A DNA stretch of 6,830 nucleotides from Candidatus Omnitrophota bacterium (GTDB lineage Bacteria > Omnitrophota > Gorgyraeia > B26-G9): contig JAKLQT010000256.1 of NCBI GenBank assembly GCA_022013205.1, positions 1 through 6,830 of the forward strand. Reading direction: 5' to 3'. Positions 1 to 6,622 of this stretch are shown in pieces. The translations under genes were made by a program, and so were the position numbers. The notes under the pieces are model-generated. The model was not told the origin of the DNA. It worked only from the letters and a program-made list of their open reading frames with translations, and did no database searches. Position 1 is the stretch's first letter; every line of letters starts with the position of its first letter.

Positions 1-149
1 AAAGCTGTTTGGTATATAGATTCTAAAAATCCTGGCCCGAGCTCTTTATGAACTTTTATTGCACCTTCAATAATCTTACCAGTTAATTCTTTTAATTCTA
101 ATCTCGTTATTCTGTGTTTACTGACTTCTGTGTTTCTGTGGAAATCATT
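1..149 (-). pseudogene. GxxExxY-family protein, N-terminal fragment without a usable start codon
   Basis: Read on the minus strand, positions 113 to 3 give HRITRLELKELTGKI, then EGAIKVHKELGPG, then FLESIYQTA, and the frame continues off the left edge. GFLESIY is the motif that names the GxxExxY family (PDDEXK_3 type, related to PD-(D/E)XK nucleases). The biological role of the family is unknown, and many copies occur in environmental genomes. The frame is open back only to a TAA at 152-150 and contains no ATG, GTG or TTG before the conserved part. An ATG at 148-146 lies in another frame and reaches TAA at 109-107 after 13 codons; a one-base change would join it to the conserved frame. The gene is therefore probably broken at its 5' end, perhaps by the neighbouring insertion-sequence remnant, although a non-standard start such as ATA at 110 cannot be excluded. 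Family assignment is confident; the status as a pseudogene is inferred. Confidence 0.65.
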
Positions 150-242
150 TTATTTTTGACACTACCATTTTCCTCGTTCTGCCAAATAAAATCTTATGTA
201 TTTTTATATACCTTTTTGTGTTTTTAAGGGGTTTTAGAGAAT

Positions 243-556
243 TTATTCCCCTCCCGTTGTTTCATTAATAAATGTTACCGCTCTAAGCTTAAAAGGGTTA
301 ATCCCCTTAAGCTGAACTTTGAGTTTTTGTTTAGTGGAATCCGAATGTTTTGAATTAAGAAGTCTCTAATAAGGAGCATGGAGCTTATCATAACGCTTGA
401 TAACTTTTGAAGCAACCCTTTTTTCTCTATTAGTTTAACCCAGGGGCAGAAGAAATTATGATCGAGGCACCATTCTGAGGGGTAGAGATTATTGATAAGG
501 GTAACTCGCTTAGGATTGCCGAAACGAGAATATCCGATCGGCCTTAGACTTAAATT
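243..556 (-). pseudogene. Integrase-core (DDE) transposase, decayed C-terminal remnant
   Basis: Two minus-strand frames together spell the C-terminal end of an integrase-core transposase of the IS481/ISNCY-like kind. Frame one (556 to about 425) reads RPIGYSRFGN, LINNLYPSEW, HNFFCPWVKLIEK. Frame two (about 410 to 246) reads KVIKRYDKLHAPY, a TAG, RLLNSKHSDSTKQKLK and GINPFKLRAV, ending at TAA 245-243. From memory, relatives read like NFFQP.KLVEKTR..SKVRKRYD..KTPYQRLL..., so the two halves are colinear. The frame changes at an A6 run (424-419), and one extra A there would restore EKKRVASKVIKRYD. The TAG at 368-366 replaces the codon where relatives usually have Gln. The catalytic DDE portion is absent: homology stops near 556, just before the response regulator promoter. 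This is a non-functional relic with two independent lesions and a large 5' loss. Exact IS family is uncertain. Confidence 0.72.
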
Positions 557-584
557 TGTAAAAACAGTTATTTTATGATATAGT
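556..584 (+). promoter_or_regulatory. Candidate sigma-70-type promoter for the response regulator gene
   Basis: TTGTAA (556-561) and TATAGT (579-584) are separated by exactly 17 bases and match the TTGACA and TATAAT consensus at 4/6 and 5/6 positions. A start site near 591 would give a leader of about 39 bases. The leader contains AAGGA (620-624), 5 bases before the ATG at 630. The -35 element lies at the very edge of the transposase remnant. Inferred from sequence only; the region is AT-rich, so chance matches are possible. Confidence 0.4.
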
Positions 585-629
585 AAAAATGGGAAAAGAG
601 TATAAAAAAAATTAAAAATAAGGACTAAA

Positions 630-1520
630 ATGGAAAAAATTCTGGTCGTTGAAGATAGAGTAAGCGATGTGATTTTTCTCAAAAAGATACTTGAGAAAGA
701 AAGCTATGCTATTGTTTATGCTGAAAACGGAAAAGATGCCTTGTCCATAGTAGAAAATAACACCCCTGATCTGGTTATCCTGGACATTGTCCTTCCCGAT
801 ATTGACGGTTTTGAAATCTGCAAACGAATAAGAAACAATAATAAGCTTATAAGCCTGCCCGTTCTTTTTTACAGCGCGATCAAGACTATTGATGATAAGC
901 TGCTGAGCCTTGAAATGGGTGCTTCTGACTTTTTATCCAAGAGTGCTGATGAGAGAGAATTGATGGCTCGCATCAAGAATCTTTTAAAAGCAAAAAGAAA
1001 AGTGGATTCAGCGATTTCAACATCTTTTTATGATCCCATGACCAATGTATACAGCCCGCAATATTTGGAGCACCGCATCAATGAGGAATGTATCCGCAGC
1101 AGTAGATACAAACGGGATTTCAGCTGCATGCTTATAGGGGTTGATAATTTTAAGGTTATTAATAATACCCTTGGCTTAAACACAGGAGACCGCATGCTTA
1201 AGAAAATAGCAGAGCTTATTGTAAAAAACATTAGAAATGCCGATGAGGTATGCAGGTACAAGGATGATGAGTTTGGGGTGATAATGCCTGAAACAAATCT
1301 ACGCGGCGCATTTTCCCTTGCCGAAAAAATTCGTGACTTCATGTTTTCGTCTGATGAGCTGCGCGCTGAATCTTCCTTTAAGTTAACAGTAAGCTGCGGG
1401 GTAAGCCAGTATAATAGTGAGTTAAAAGACGCAAAAAAACTAATAAATCAGGTAAGACAGGCACTTAAACAGGCAAAAAGCGAAGGCCGCAATAAAACCC
1501 AGTTTTACTCAACACATTAA
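630..1520 (+). CDS. Response regulator with a degenerate GGDEF domain (probable c-di-GMP receptor)
   Basis: Cytoplasmic 296-residue signalling protein: a receiver domain (about 1-121), a short linker, then a GGDEF domain (about 130-296). The receiver has the full phosphorylation set: acidic pair E8/D9, phospho-acceptor D52 in LDIVLPDIDG, switch Ser S82 and Lys K104. The GGDEF fold is recognisable from DPMTNVYSPQYL (135-146), the substrate-loop residues N179 and D187, and the C-terminal ALKQAKSEGRN. The active-site signature is altered. The usual RYGGDEF is RYKDDEF (209-215), and the first metal-binding Asp of the DxDxFK motif is Gly170 in GVDNFK. The inhibitory-site RxxD is intact as RNAD (202-205), five residues before the signature. 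I infer a catalytically inactive domain that could still bind c-di-GMP at the I-site, in the manner of PopA-like proteins. No partner kinase gene is in the window. AAGGA precedes the ATG by 5 bases. The stop overlaps the convergent gene by 4 bases. Domain calls are certain; loss of cyclase activity is inferred. Confidence 0.93.
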   Translation: MEKILVVEDRVSDVIFLKKILEKESYAIVYAENGKDALSIVENNTPDLVILDIVLPDIDGFEICKRIRNNNKLISLPVLFYSAIKTIDDKLLSLEMGASDFLSKSADERELMARIKNLLKAKRKVDSAISTSFYDPMTNVYSPQYLEHRINEECIRSSRYKRDFSCMLIGVDNFKVINNTLGLNTGDRMLKKIAELIVKNIRNADEVCRYKDDEFGVIMPETNLRGAFSLAEKIRDFMFSSDELRAESSFKLTVSCGVSQYNSELKDAKKLINQVRQALKQAKSEGRNKTQFYSTH

Positions 1521-1807
1521 ATCTCGCAAAGGAAAGCAAATAATTTTTTGTTTTCCTGCCTAACCTTGGACCAATCATATGCCTGCATTTGCGGAATATC
1601 CTGAACAAAATCAGTAAGCGCATTTTTTATGGATAAATTTTCAGACAACTGCGCTATGTGTGTATCCTTTTGCTCACATACATCAGTCACACGTGAATTT
1701 AAGTTTATCGCGGCAATTCCTGTGGATATGATGCCTCCAGCGTAAGCTATGCCGTTTAATGCAACACATAAATACATCAGTAAAATCATCTTAGATATTA
1801 GCTTCAT
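1517..1807 (-). CDS. Small secreted (periplasmic) hypothetical protein with two cysteines
   Basis: A 96-residue protein that I do not recognise. I start it at the ATG at 1807-1805 because AAGGAGA lies 7 bases upstream (centred near 1818) and the N-terminus then becomes a textbook Sec signal peptide: MKLISK, a hydrophobic core (residues 7-20), and AYA before a probable cleavage at 23/24. A longer frame from 1879 would bury that signal inside the protein. The mature part of about 73 residues is polar and includes TDVCEQKDTH, an acidic-amphipathic middle, and DWSKVRQENKKLF. It has two Cys (C44 and C94, the latter two residues from the end), which could form a disulfide in the periplasm. No lipobox is present. 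It converges on the response regulator gene with a 4-base overlap of the stop codons, so it is not its operon partner. The strong ribosome site plus signal peptide argue that it is real. Function unknown. Confidence 0.68.
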   Translation of the reverse strand: MKLISKMILLMYLCVALNGIAYAGGIISTGIAAINLNSRVTDVCEQKDTHIAQLSENLSIKNALTDFVQDIPQMQAYDWSKVRQENKKLFAFLCEI

Positions 1808-1833
1808 AAATGAATCTCCTTCCAGATTTACTA

Positions 1834-1862
1834 AGTTTACCATATTTTTTCTATTCAGGCAA
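1834..1862 (-). promoter_or_regulatory. Candidate promoter for the small secreted protein gene
   Basis: On the minus strand TTGCCT (1862-1857) and TAAACT (1839-1834) are 17 bases apart and match the -35 and -10 consensus at 4/6 each. The predicted transcript would start near 1827 and carry the AAGGAGA ribosome site before the ATG at 1807. This supports the shorter start chosen for that gene, since the longer frame would begin upstream of the transcript. Sequence-only inference. Confidence 0.33.
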
Positions 1863-2192
1863 ACTTTAATTGATCCCATAACTCTTTTTCTAACAATATA
1901 TTACATACATAAAAAAATAATTATAAAATATTACGGCAAAATAAACAAAAATGCGGGTTTTGACATTGTCCATACTGCTGTTTTAACTTCTGTTAATGAT
2001 CCTGAATGTTTTATTACTTGAAATCTGGATGATAATCTAAGGAGCCATTATTGCTATCATGCTATTAGGACTGTGTTTTGCAACAGTCCCCTATTGAATT
2101 TCAATTTAGGATTTGAGGTATACAACGTCTCTACTCTATGTTATCATTATAGTGTTTTCAAAAAACTACAAACACATTTAATTATTGAATAA
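1863..2192. other. AT-rich intergenic stretch between divergent genes, with one hairpin
   Basis: No convincing gene is visible in these 330 bases. The clearest structure is a perfect 7-base inverted repeat, GGACTGT (2068-2074) and ACAGTCC (2083-2089), with an 8-base loop; no T-run follows, so it is not an intrinsic terminator. Just downstream is a near-palindrome, ATTGA ATT TCAAT (2093-2105). A good AAGGAG sits at 2039-2044 but the nearest ATG (2059) is 14 bases away and opens only 12 codons (MLLGLCFATVPY), which overlap the hairpin. TTGACA occurs at 1960-1965 without a good -10 at proper spacing. The stretch presumably holds the control region of the cstA-like gene. Confidence 0.5.
2155..2182 (+). 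promoter_or_regulatory. Possible promoter very close to the cstA start codon
   Basis: TTTTCA (2155-2160) and TTTAAT (2177-2182) are 16 bases apart, matching consensus at 4/6 and 5/6. The -10-like element ends only 10 bases before the ATG at 2193, which would give an almost leaderless transcript. That agrees with the absence of any purine-rich ribosome site upstream of this gene. An alternative is TTGAGG (2113-2118) with TATGTT (2137-2142), 18 bases apart. Weak evidence in an AT-rich context. Confidence 0.22.
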
Positions 2193-3890
2193 ATGAACTC
2201 ATTAATTATTCTCATTATAACTTTTGCTGGTTACATTATTGCTTACCATACCTACGGGAAATTTATCGCCAAAAAAATTTTTAGATTGAATCCCGACGCG
2301 ATAGCCCCTAGCGAAGAATTGCGCGATAATATTGATTTTATCCCCACCAGGAAGAATGTTCTCTTCGGACATCACTTTACTTCTATCGCCGGATTAGGCC
2401 CTATCGTGGGCCCGGCTATCGCAGTAATCTGGGGATGGGTACCTGCTTTAATCTGGGTATTTTTTGGTTCAATCTTCATGGGGGCAATCCATGATTTTGG
2501 TTCTTTAGTCATTTCCATGCGCGGTGAGGGCAGGTCTCTCGGAGATTTAACCGTCGGTTTCATCAACCCCCGTGCGCGCACATTATTCCTGTTAATCATC
2601 TTTTTTGAGCTCTTAATCGTAATCGCGATTTTTGCTCTAATCATTGCTATGCTATTTATTATGTACCCGCAATCGGTCCTGCCAATCTGGCTTCAGATTC
2701 CTATTGCTGTTTATACCGGAATGTTGATCTACAGGAAGAACAAGGACGTGAATATCCTGGGGCTTATTGCTGTAGGAGCTATGTACCTGACAATAATACT
2801 CGGCGCTTTCTTTCCCGTATCCATGCCGGCATTATTCGGCATCAGCCCCTTGTCTATATGGATAATAATCCTGCTTCTTTACGCTTATATCGCTTCAATA
2901 CTTCCGGTACAGACATTACTTCAGCCAAGAGATTTTATAAATGCTTATCAGCTGCTGATAACTATTGCCCTACTTATCATCGGCGTGATTATAAGCCAGC
3001 CCCCGATAATCGCTCCTGCTTTTAATCCCTTTCCTCAAGGCGCGCCTCCCCTGCTTCCATTTTTATTTATTGTCATTGCCTGCGGAGCGATATCCGGTTT
3101 TCACAGCCTTGTTTCTTCCGGAACATCCTCTAAACAATGCGATAAAGAAAGCAGCTGTCTGTTCATTGGATTCGGCAGCATGCTGCTTGAAGGAGCTTTA
3201 GCTGTACTTGTAATTATTGCCATATCCGCTGGATTAGGACTTGGGCTTAAAACAGCCGATGGACAGTTCTTAAAAGGAATTTCCGCGTTTTCTCATCATT
3301 ATTCAAGCTGGGCAGCGGCAAACGGCCTTCAGGCAAAGCTCGGTTCTTTTGTCATCGGAGCATCAAACATGATCTCTGCCTTCGGCATACCGCCTAAAAT
3401 CACCACAGCGGTAATGGGAGTTTTTCTGGTTTCATTTGCCGCGACAACTCTTGATTCCGCGACACGTATTCAAAGGTACGTTGTTACGGAAATCGCCTCT
3501 GCCTGGTGCATCCCTTATTTTCACAAAAAGCACCCGGCAACTTTATTGGCAATAATAAGCGCTTTTATCCTCGCGTTCTACAATGGTGACGGAAAAGGCG
3601 CCCTAAACCTGTGGCCGCTATTCGGTACGGTCAATCAATTACTGGCCGCGCTCGCTTTACTTGTAATTACCATTTACCTAAAAAAATGCAAGATTAACAT
3701 TTCATGTACAGCACTGCCGATGCTTTTTATGATTTCAATGACCGCGTGGGCAATGATTGTTAATCTTAGTACTTTCTATACTCAGTCTAATTGGTTATTA
3801 TTCGGAATTGGAATAGCAGTTTTTATCTTGGAAATATGGATGATTTTTGAAAGCATTTTTGTGCTAAAAAAAACTTACTCGAAAAACTAA
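2193..3890 (+). CDS. cstA: CstA-family carbon starvation protein / pyruvate or peptide transporter, short form
   Basis: Inner-membrane transporter of 565 residues, hydrophobic throughout with roughly 15 or more membrane segments by eye. Family signatures appear in order: FGHHFTSIAGLGPIVGPA (58-75), GAIHDFGSL (97-105), HSLVSSGTSSKQ (304-315), LLEGALAVLV (331-340), TTLDSATRIQRY (418-429) and LWPLFGTVNQLLAALAL (473-489). Characterised relatives are E. coli CstA (about 700 residues, peptide and pyruvate uptake in starvation) and BtsT (pyruvate-proton symport). This protein belongs to the shorter, roughly 550-600 residue group, so its substrate is uncertain. The N-terminus from the ATG at 2193 matches the usual family start, yet no Shine-Dalgarno sequence precedes it. 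The gene stands alone: no btsSR-like two-component pair or small partner protein adjoins it. It converges on glnS with 17 bases between the stop codons and no visible terminator. Family assignment is firm; the specific substrate is not. Confidence 0.95.
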   Translation: MNSLIILIITFAGYIIAYHTYGKFIAKKIFRLNPDAIAPSEELRDNIDFIPTRKNVLFGHHFTSIAGLGPIVGPAIAVIWGWVPALIWVFFGSIFMGAIHDFGSLVISMRGEGRSLGDLTVGFINPRARTLFLLIIFFELLIVIAIFALIIAMLFIMYPQSVLPIWLQIPIAVYTGMLIYRKNKDVNILGLIAVGAMYLTIILGAFFPVSMPALFGISPLSIWIIILLLYAYIASILPVQTLLQPRDFINAYQLLITIALLIIGVIISQPPIIAPAFNPFPQGAPPLLPFLFIVIACGAISGFHSLVSSGTSSKQCDKESSCLFIGFGSMLLEGALAVLVIIAISAGLGLGLKTADGQFLKGISAFSHHYSSWAAANGLQAKLGSFVIGASNMISAFGIPPKITTAVMGVFLVSFAATTLDSATRIQRYVVTEIASAWCIPYFHKKHPATLLAIISAFILAFYNGDGKGALNLWPLFGTVNQLLAALALLVITIYLKKCKINISCTALPMLFMISMTAWAMIVNLSTFYTQSNWLLFGIGIAVFILEIWMIFESIFVLKKTYSKN

Positions 3891-3907
3891 ACAGCGCTTT
3901 CCAGAAT

Positions 3908-5596
3908 CTAATTATTTTTGGCTCTTTCTTTATTCTGAATCTTAGCCCAGGTATCCTTTAAAGTAACTATACGATTAAAAACCGGGTTTCCAGGTCTTGA
4001 ATCAAGAATTTCCGCGCAAAAATATCCCAGGCGTTCAAACTGATAAGCTTTTCCCGCTTTAGCATCTTTAAGGCATGGTTCTGTTTTGCAATTTTTTAAT
4101 ATTTTTAAAGAGTCCGGATTTAGGTTTACGGTGAAATTTTCCCCATCCTCTATTTTTTCAGGATTTTCTTTCAAGAAAAGATGCTCATATAAACGCACTT
4201 CCGCCTCTATTGCGTGCCGGTCACTTACCCAATGCAGCGTGGCCTTGACCCTGCGTCCGTCCGGAGCATCGCCGCCGCGTGTCTGTGGGTCATAGGTACA
4301 GTGCAGCTCTATAATCTCTCCCTGTTCATTCTTAATAACATCCTTGCAGGTAATAAAATACGCGTAACGCAAACGCGCCTCCCGTCCGGGAGCTAATCTG
4401 AAGAACTTTTTAGGAGGATCTTCCATGAAATCATCACGCTCTATATAAAGCACGCGTGAAAACGGCACATTGCGCTTGCCAGCTGTCGGATCTTCCGGAT
4501 TATTTACAGCATCCATCTCCTCAACTTTATCTTCAGGATAATTAATAATAACCACTTTTAAAGGATTTAAAACAGCCATAACCCGGGGTGCTGTTAAATT
4601 CAACTCCTCACGGATACTGCCCTCAAGTATCGAAATATCAATAATACTGTTAAATTTTGCCACTCCAATACGTTCGCAAAATTTCCTTATTGAAGACGGG
4701 GTATAACCGCGGCGGCGCAATCCTGATATTGTGGGCATACGCGGATCATTCCATCCGCTTACATATCCACCCTGAACCAGGCGCAGAAGTTTTCTCTTGC
4801 TCAAAACAGTAAACCCTAGATTAAGCCTCGCGAACTCTATCTGCTGAGAATGAAAGATATCCAGTGTATCCAAAAACCAATCATATAAAGGGCGATGATT
4901 TTCAAATTCAAGGGTACAAATAGAATGAGTAATGCCTTCTATAGAATCTTCCAGGCAATGAGCAAAATCATACATAGGATATATGCACCATTTATCACCC
5001 GTATTATGATGCGCGCTTTTTAAAATACGGTAAATAACCGGATCACGCATATTAAAATTTGGTGAGGACATATCTATTTTAGCGCGCAGCACCCGCGTCC
5101 CGTCTTCAAATTCCCCTGCCTTCATGCGCTCAAACAAATCGAGATTTTCATCAACAGGACGTTCTCTATAAGGACTATTCTTTCCCGGTTTTGTCAATGT
5201 ACCGCGGTAACCACGAGTCTGTTCGGGGGTTAGATCACATACATAAGCCTTCCCCTTCTTGATCAAACCTTTAGCATAATCATAAAATTTATCAAAATAA
5301 TCCGACGCGTAAAACAAGCGGCCTCCCCAGTCCCAACCGAGCCAGCGCGTATCCTCAATGATGGAATTCACATACTCTGTTTCCTCCTTGGTAGGATTAG
5401 TGTCATCAAAGCGCAGATTACAAAGCCCCTTATAATCCTCTGCCAACCCGAAATTAAGGCATATCGATTTCGCGTGGCCTATATGCAGATAGCCGTTCGG
5501 CTCCGGAGGAAAACGGGTATGGACTCTGCCATCATTTTTGTTATTTTTTAAATCATCGTCAATAATATCGCGGATAAAATTAGTCTGTTTTTCCAT
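3908..5596 (-). CDS. glnS: Glutaminyl-tRNA synthetase (GlnRS)
   Basis: Class I aminoacyl-tRNA synthetase, cytoplasmic, which joins glutamine to tRNA-Gln using ATP. The 562 residues align by eye almost end to end with E. coli GlnRS (about 554). PPEPNGYLHIGHAK (30-43) holds the HIGH signature, followed by LRFDDTNPTKEE (61-72), TKPGKNSPYR (135-144), KWCIYPMYDFAHCLEDS (202-218), LEFENHRPLYDW (229-240) and the KMSKS-type loop VLSKRKL (264-270), with DDPRMP-like WNDPRMPTISGLRRRGY just after. The C-terminal anticodon-binding barrels are present (HWVSDRHAIEAEVRLY, GKAYQFERLGYFC, near-terminal LKDTWAKI). All core motifs are intact. The ATG at 5596-5594 has AGGA 7 bases upstream. Presence of a true GlnRS argues for direct charging of tRNA-Gln rather than sole reliance on the GatCAB transamidation route. 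It lies 205 bases downstream of the M48 gene on the same strand, with a promoter-like sequence of its own. Confidence 0.97.
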   Translation of the reverse strand: MEKQTNFIRDIIDDDLKNNKNDGRVHTRFPPEPNGYLHIGHAKSICLNFGLAEDYKGLCNLRFDDTNPTKEETEYVNSIIEDTRWLGWDWGGRLFYASDYFDKFYDYAKGLIKKGKAYVCDLTPEQTRGYRGTLTKPGKNSPYRERPVDENLDLFERMKAGEFEDGTRVLRAKIDMSSPNFNMRDPVIYRILKSAHHNTGDKWCIYPMYDFAHCLEDSIEGITHSICTLEFENHRPLYDWFLDTLDIFHSQQIEFARLNLGFTVLSKRKLLRLVQGGYVSGWNDPRMPTISGLRRRGYTPSSIRKFCERIGVAKFNSIIDISILEGSIREELNLTAPRVMAVLNPLKVVIINYPEDKVEEMDAVNNPEDPTAGKRNVPFSRVLYIERDDFMEDPPKKFFRLAPGREARLRYAYFITCKDVIKNEQGEIIELHCTYDPQTRGGDAPDGRRVKATLHWVSDRHAIEAEVRLYEHLFLKENPEKIEDGENFTVNLNPDSLKILKNCKTEPCLKDAKAGKAYQFERLGYFCAEILDSRPGNPVFNRIVTLKDTWAKIQNKERAKNN

Positions 5597-5650
5597 GTGC
5601 TTATCCTAACTAGATCAAAAATTGTACTTTTGCAGTCTTTTCTTTGGTTT

Positions 5651-5679
5651 ATTTTATCCTAAATCGCGTTCCTACGCAA
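5651..5679 (-). promoter_or_regulatory. Candidate promoter for glnS
   Basis: On the minus strand TTGCGT (5679-5674) and TAAAAT (5656-5651) are exactly 17 bases apart; the -10 matches at 5/6 and the -35 at 3/6. A start near 5644 would leave a leader of about 48 bases that carries AGGA (5607-5604) at the right distance from the ATG. A 12-base perfect palindrome, TTCTAATTAGAA, lies at 5773-5784 between this promoter and the upstream M48 gene; it has no T-run and its role is unknown. Sequence-only inference. Confidence 0.35.
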
Positions 5680-5801
5680 TCATTCCTTAGGTATCATTAT
5701 TCCCGGCATTTTTTTCCTTTGCAGCAATACTCTAAGTAGTGTAAGTAATAAATTATTCGCAATAGTATTATATTCTAATTAGAACCCTCCCTCAACTAAT
5801 T

Positions 5802-6614
5802 TTATTTTAGTTTATTAAAATGCTTCAATGCCTCAGGCAGATAGGTTTTAATATCGTTTATTCTGGTTTCCGGAGCCGGATGCGTTGACAAAAACTCTAG
5901 ATTTCGAGCTCCTTTACCAGCATTATTCATTCTTTCCCAGAAAGGGATCGCCTCACGCGGATTATAGCCTGCCTGGGCCATGAGGATGAGCCCGATACGG
6001 TCCGCTTCCTTTTCATGCAGCCTGCTGTAAGGAAGGACAATACCTAAATTCATGCTTACACCATAAGCCAGCATCAGAAATTCCTTTGTAGTCTGTGTCT
6101 TTTCTTCCAAGGCCTGAGTAAGCATGGTATGTCCGAACTGAGCAAGCATCATCTGGCTCAATCTCTCGCCTCCGTGATTGGCGATAACATGAGCGGCCTC
6201 ATGAGCAATAACAACAGCAAGCCCGTCTTCGTTTTGCGTGTATTTCAGTATACCGCTATATACAGCAACCTTACCACCGGGTAGAGCAAAGGCATTCGCG
6301 GTTTCATCTTCTATAAGAGTAAATTCCCAGGCAAAGTAACCGAGCATATTCGACATGCCGTTTTCACGCAGAAAATTTTCAGTTGAGAGGGCAATCTTTC
6401 TGCCAATATTCTGAACCGTTTTTATATCCTGCTTATTACTGGATAGCTTTGATTCGGCAACTATTTGCCTATAATTATCCGCGCTTAACGCCTGCAGCTC
6501 AGAATGAGGAATTAAAACAAGCTGTTTTCTGCCGGTTATGGGCACAGTAGCGCAGCCGGATAAAAACATAGCCGATATTAATGCAATAGATATTGTTCGC
6601 CTAAGAGCCTTCAT
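5802..6614 (-). CDS. M48-family zinc metalloprotease lipoprotein (LoiP/YcaL/BepA-like)
   Basis: Envelope protease of 270 residues that probably takes part in quality control of outer-membrane or periplasmic proteins. The N-terminus is a type II signal peptide: MKALRR, a hydrophobic stretch, and lipobox LSGC with lipidated Cys21. The following Ala rather than Asp would favour outer-membrane sorting by the E. coli Lol rule. The next residues, TGRKQLVLIP (27-36), are typical of this M48 group. The peptidase domain (about 65-265) has HEAAH (138-142) with zinc ligands H138 and H142 and catalytic E139; the third ligand is probably E203 in HEKEADRIGL. The conserved NAFALPGGKVAVYSGIL (107-123) and FLSTHPAPETRI (241-252) are present. 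There is no TPR extension, so it is shorter than BepA and closer in size to LoiP or YcaL. The ATG lacks a clear Shine-Dalgarno sequence and lies 8 bases from a good -10-like element, suggesting a leaderless transcript. Paralog identity within M48 is not resolved. Confidence 0.93.
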   Translation of the reverse strand: MKALRRTISIALISAMFLSGCATVPITGRKQLVLIPHSELQALSADNYRQIVAESKLSSNKQDIKTVQNIGRKIALSTENFLRENGMSNMLGYFAWEFTLIEDETANAFALPGGKVAVYSGILKYTQNEDGLAVVIAHEAAHVIANHGGERLSQMMLAQFGHTMLTQALEEKTQTTKEFLMLAYGVSMNLGIVLPYSRLHEKEADRIGLILMAQAGYNPREAIPFWERMNNAGKGARNLEFLSTHPAPETRINDIKTYLPEALKHFNKLK

Positions 6615-6622
6615 GATTAATT

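Noticed and set aside
286..313. AGCTTAA/TTAAGCT hairpin as a terminator
   Set aside because: The stem is interrupted by an internal mismatch, no T-run follows on either strand, and it lies within the transposase remnant's coding sequence.
275..682. 135-codon minus-strand frame taken as one intact gene
   Set aside because: Its first 40 or so codons are antisense to the response regulator gene and AT-rich leader. Only the part below 556 resembles protein, and that part leaves the transposase frame at the A6 run near 420.
1028..1342. 104-codon minus-strand frame within the GGDEF gene
   Set aside because: Antisense shadow of the GGDEF domain, whose motifs are in the plus frame.
1960..1965. Perfect TTGACA as the cstA -35 element
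   Set aside because: The hexamer 17 bases downstream (TTAACT) matches the -10 consensus at only 3 of 6 positions and lies over 200 bases from the gene.
1749..2021. 90-codon plus-strand frame
   Set aside because: It begins inside the antisense of the signal-peptide gene, has no ribosome site, and runs through AT-rich sequence with no recognisable motif.
2372..2644. 90-codon minus-strand frame within the cstA-like gene
   Set aside because: Shadow of a strongly conserved transporter coding region on the other strand.
4086..4396. Two short plus-strand frames inside glnS
   Set aside because: They lie opposite a full-length, motif-complete synthetase and show no ribosome sites or family features.
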